This document shows positions 62,365 through 64,000 of a DNA stretch of 64,000 nucleotides, one piece after another. A program made the position numbers and the translations under genes. Positions within the stretch are counted from its first letter, which is position 1, and each line of letters opens with the position of its first letter. Source of the DNA: JACMLD01 sp039919885 (GTDB lineage: Bacteria; Bacteroidota; Bacteroidia; Chitinophagales; Chitinophagaceae); the NCBI GenBank assembly GCA_039919885.1, contig JBDSEV010000067.1:1-64000 (forward strand), read 5' to 3'. The notes under the pieces are model-generated. The model saw only the letters and a program-made list of their open reading frames with translations. It did no database searches and was not told the DNA's origin.

Positions 62365-63627
62365 ATGCTTTACGCTTTCTGTAAACTTTTAATGACGACC
62401 GGTTTACGTTTTTTCTACCGGCATATTTTTGTAACAGGACTTGAAAATATTCCTTCACAGGGACCTGTAATCATCATCGCCAACCACAATTCATCTTTAA
62501 TGGATGCTGCCCTGCTGGGAATATTGCTAAAACGGCGCGCCTGGTTTTTTGCGCGGGGCGATGTGTTTGTGAACAAGCCGGTACAGAAGATTTTAGGATG
62601 GCTGCACATGATGCCCGTACACAGCCACCAGGGCGGCAGAAATACCCTGCAGGCCAATAGCAATAGTTTTTCAGCGGCGCAAAAAATACTTTCGCAGGGA
62701 GGTGTAATCGTTTTCTTTCCCGAGAGTTACAGTCATACAGAGCATCATTTACTCCCTTTCAGAAAAGGCGTTTTCAGGCTGGCTTTTGATACGGCTGTGG
62801 CAAAAAATTTTTCTTTTGATATACCGGTTGTACCCATCGGCATTACATACGATCATCCAACCGCAGGCGGAACAGCAGCATCCGTACACGCGGGTAAACC
62901 AATCCTGCTTTCCGCTTATCAAACTGATTACGAAAAATCTCCCGCAGTGGCCGTTTTGCATATTTGTAAAGACAGTTGGCAGGAAATGGAAAAACTGGTG
63001 TTGCATATAGCTGATCAAAATCGCTTGCAAACCGCAGATAACTATTGTACGGTCAGCAGGAATAATCACTTGCCCGGCCGTGCGTGGAAAGTTGCATCGT
63101 CGGAAAAGCTGGCGCGGGAACAGGCCATCTGTAAAGAGATAAGTCAAGCAGCCCCCGATGACTTTGAAGATAAAAAAAGTAAGACCAACCGCTATTTTGA
63201 TGCATTGTCTTCCGCATCAGTCACAGACCGGACGGCGAGCGGTAAACGGGTAGTTTCCACCGGGAAAAAAATATTGCTGCTCTTGGGGTTCCCGATTTTT
63301 TTTATTGGCCTAATGCTGAACGGGCTGCCGGTACTGCTGGCCCGCCGCATAGCAGATAAAAAAGTAAAACGCAAAGATTTTTACAGCTGGATATTTGTTG
63401 TTTGTTACTCGTTTAATTACTTGTTTTGGCTAATGATTGTGTTCGCCATTGGCGCCCTTGCATTTAATTGGATGTACGCGGGGGGCATTTTGCTGGTACT
63501 GGTGGCGAGCGGATTGTTTGCTTATGTATACCAGAACTGGCTGCACGACAACCGGCAACAAGCAAAGTGGAAATCGCTTTCTGCCAGCAGAATAGCGGAA
63601 CTGCAAACCATGCGAAACAGCCTTTGA
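62365..63627 (+). CDS. PlsC-like lysophospholipid acyltransferase with C-terminal membrane domain
   Basis: A 420-residue acyltransferase. The catalytic motif is His-x5-Asp (NHNSSLMDAA), one residue longer than the usual HX4D; similar NHxxSxxD variants are common in Bacteroidota. FPESYSHTEHHLLPFRKG replaces the usual FPEG block. After about residue 285 comes a region of three to four membrane helices (about 305-400). It likely acylates lysophospholipids or a glycerol-phosphate acceptor at the inner membrane. No neighbouring lipid gene is seen. Confidence 0.82.
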   Translation: MLYAFCKLLMTTGLRFFYRHIFVTGLENIPSQGPVIIIANHNSSLMDAALLGILLKRRAWFFARGDVFVNKPVQKILGWLHMMPVHSHQGGRNTLQANSNSFSAAQKILSQGGVIVFFPESYSHTEHHLLPFRKGVFRLAFDTAVAKNFSFDIPVVPIGITYDHPTAGGTAASVHAGKPILLSAYQTDYEKSPAVAVLHICKDSWQEMEKLVLHIADQNRLQTADNYCTVSRNNHLPGRAWKVASSEKLAREQAICKEISQAAPDDFEDKKSKTNRYFDALSSASVTDRTASGKRVVSTGKKILLLLGFPIFFIGLMLNGLPVLLARRIADKKVKRKDFYSWIFVVCYSFNYLFWLMIVFAIGALAFNWMYAGGILLVLVASGLFAYVYQNWLHDNRQQAKWKSLSASRIAELQTMRNSL

Positions 63628-63666
63628 ATAGCAAATTGTGCAATCTTCCCGGCCGATGATAGTAAC

Positions 63667-64000
63667 TTATATCTTTCCTCTCTTGATTTCGTCAACCACA
63701 CCCGGATCCAGCAGGGTGGAAATATCACCCAGGTTGTCCACTTGTCCTTCTGCCACCTTACGTAAAATTCTGCGCATAATTTTGCCGCTTCTTGTTTTTG
63801 GAAGACCTGTTACAAACTGAATTTTGTCGGGTTTTGCGATCGGCCCTATAATGCGGCTAACGGTTGCTGTTATATTTTTCCTGGTAAGTTCTGTATCTGT
63901 GCCGGAACCCTGGTAAATAACATAGGCATAGATTCCCTGTCCTTTTACGTCGTGCGGGTAACCCACCACAGCACTCTCTACTACACCGGCATGCATGTTA
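63667..64000 (-). CDS. acs: Acetyl-CoA synthetase, C-terminal part (runs off the window)
   Basis: Only the C-terminal 111 residues or so are inside the window; the 5' part lies beyond 64000. The fragment contains VVESAVVGYPHDVKGQGIYAYV and the PKTRSGKIMRRILRKVAEG stretch with the acetylatable catalytic Lys of acyl-CoA synthetases. The length beyond the Lys and the DLGDISTLLDPGVVDEI-like end match acetate-CoA ligase. It converts acetate, ATP and CoA to acetyl-CoA in the cytoplasm. Confidence 0.88.
   Translation of the reverse strand, partial: NMHAGVVESAVVGYPHDVKGQGIYAYVIYQGSGTDTELTRKNITATVSRIIGPIAKPDKIQFVTGLPKTRSGKIMRRILRKVAEGQVDNLGDISTLLDPGVVDEIKRGKI

Noticed and set aside
1..64000. tRNA, rRNA or other standard RNA genes
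   Set aside because: Reading the intergenic stretches on both strands gave no T-loop, rRNA or tmRNA-like signatures; a tool search would be needed to exclude small RNAs.

Overview
The window looks like a piece of a Bacteroidota chromosome, most likely family Chitinophagaceae. The signs are a FecR / SusC (with an STN domain) / SusD block, SPII lipoproteins whose Cys is followed by Lys or Asp, TAnnTTTG-type promoter elements, a long-form IspG, a futalosine-pathway MqnC, a fused two-oxoacid dehydrogenase E1, and general scarcity of Shine-Dalgarno sites. I see no rRNA, tRNA, CRISPR array, insertion sequence or prophage.

Region 1 (1-19424) is a plus-strand polysaccharide utilization locus. A GC-rich repeat cluster precedes fecR; no sigma gene is visible before it. 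Then come a SusC-type transporter, a SusD lipoprotein, a LamG-domain lipoprotein, a large VCBS/ASPIC propeller lipoprotein, two tandem glycoamylase-like (GH144-type) hydrolases, a PhyH dioxygenase-like protein, a GMC oxidoreductase, a GH43-type hydrolase with a discoidin domain, and an SGNH hydrolase. The set suggests capture and breakdown of a beta-glucan-like polymer coupled to sugar oxidation; the substrate is inferred.

Region 2 (19425-28869) holds a possible 55-residue gene, an orphan secreted protein and, on the minus strand, a five-PAS hybrid histidine kinase followed by an MFS transporter, a trehalase and a small membrane protein.

Region 3 (29125-44495) is a mixed housekeeping and secreted-hydrolase segment: MqnC, an M28 peptidase, a retropepsin-like PDZ protein, an M16 peptidase pair, a small membrane protein, a fused E1 dehydrogenase, a secreted TIM-barrel isomerase-like protein, a His-rich membrane protein, a penicillin-acylase-type Ntn hydrolase and an amidohydrolase.

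Region 4 (44496-58582) is mostly core metabolism: IspG, aldose epimerase, a lipoprotein, lysoplasmalogenase, NadB, two tandem lipid A-type acyltransferases, a persulfide-dioxygenase-like MBL/rhodanese protein with a Cys-free ArsR regulator, TsaB, a degenerate 3-hydroxyacyl-CoA-dehydrogenase-like protein, RidA, Kbl and a small membrane protein.

Region 5 (58583-64000) has an ECF sigma factor, a two-module anti-sigma-like protein and a putative outer-membrane barrel in one cluster, then an L,D-transpeptidase, a PlsC-type acyltransferase and the C-terminal end of acetyl-CoA synthetase, which runs off the edge.

Most of the window is conventional. The parts most worth a second look are the oxidoreductase-containing glucan locus, the two-module anti-sigma protein, and the Cys-free ArsR regulator beside the sulfur-handling enzyme.
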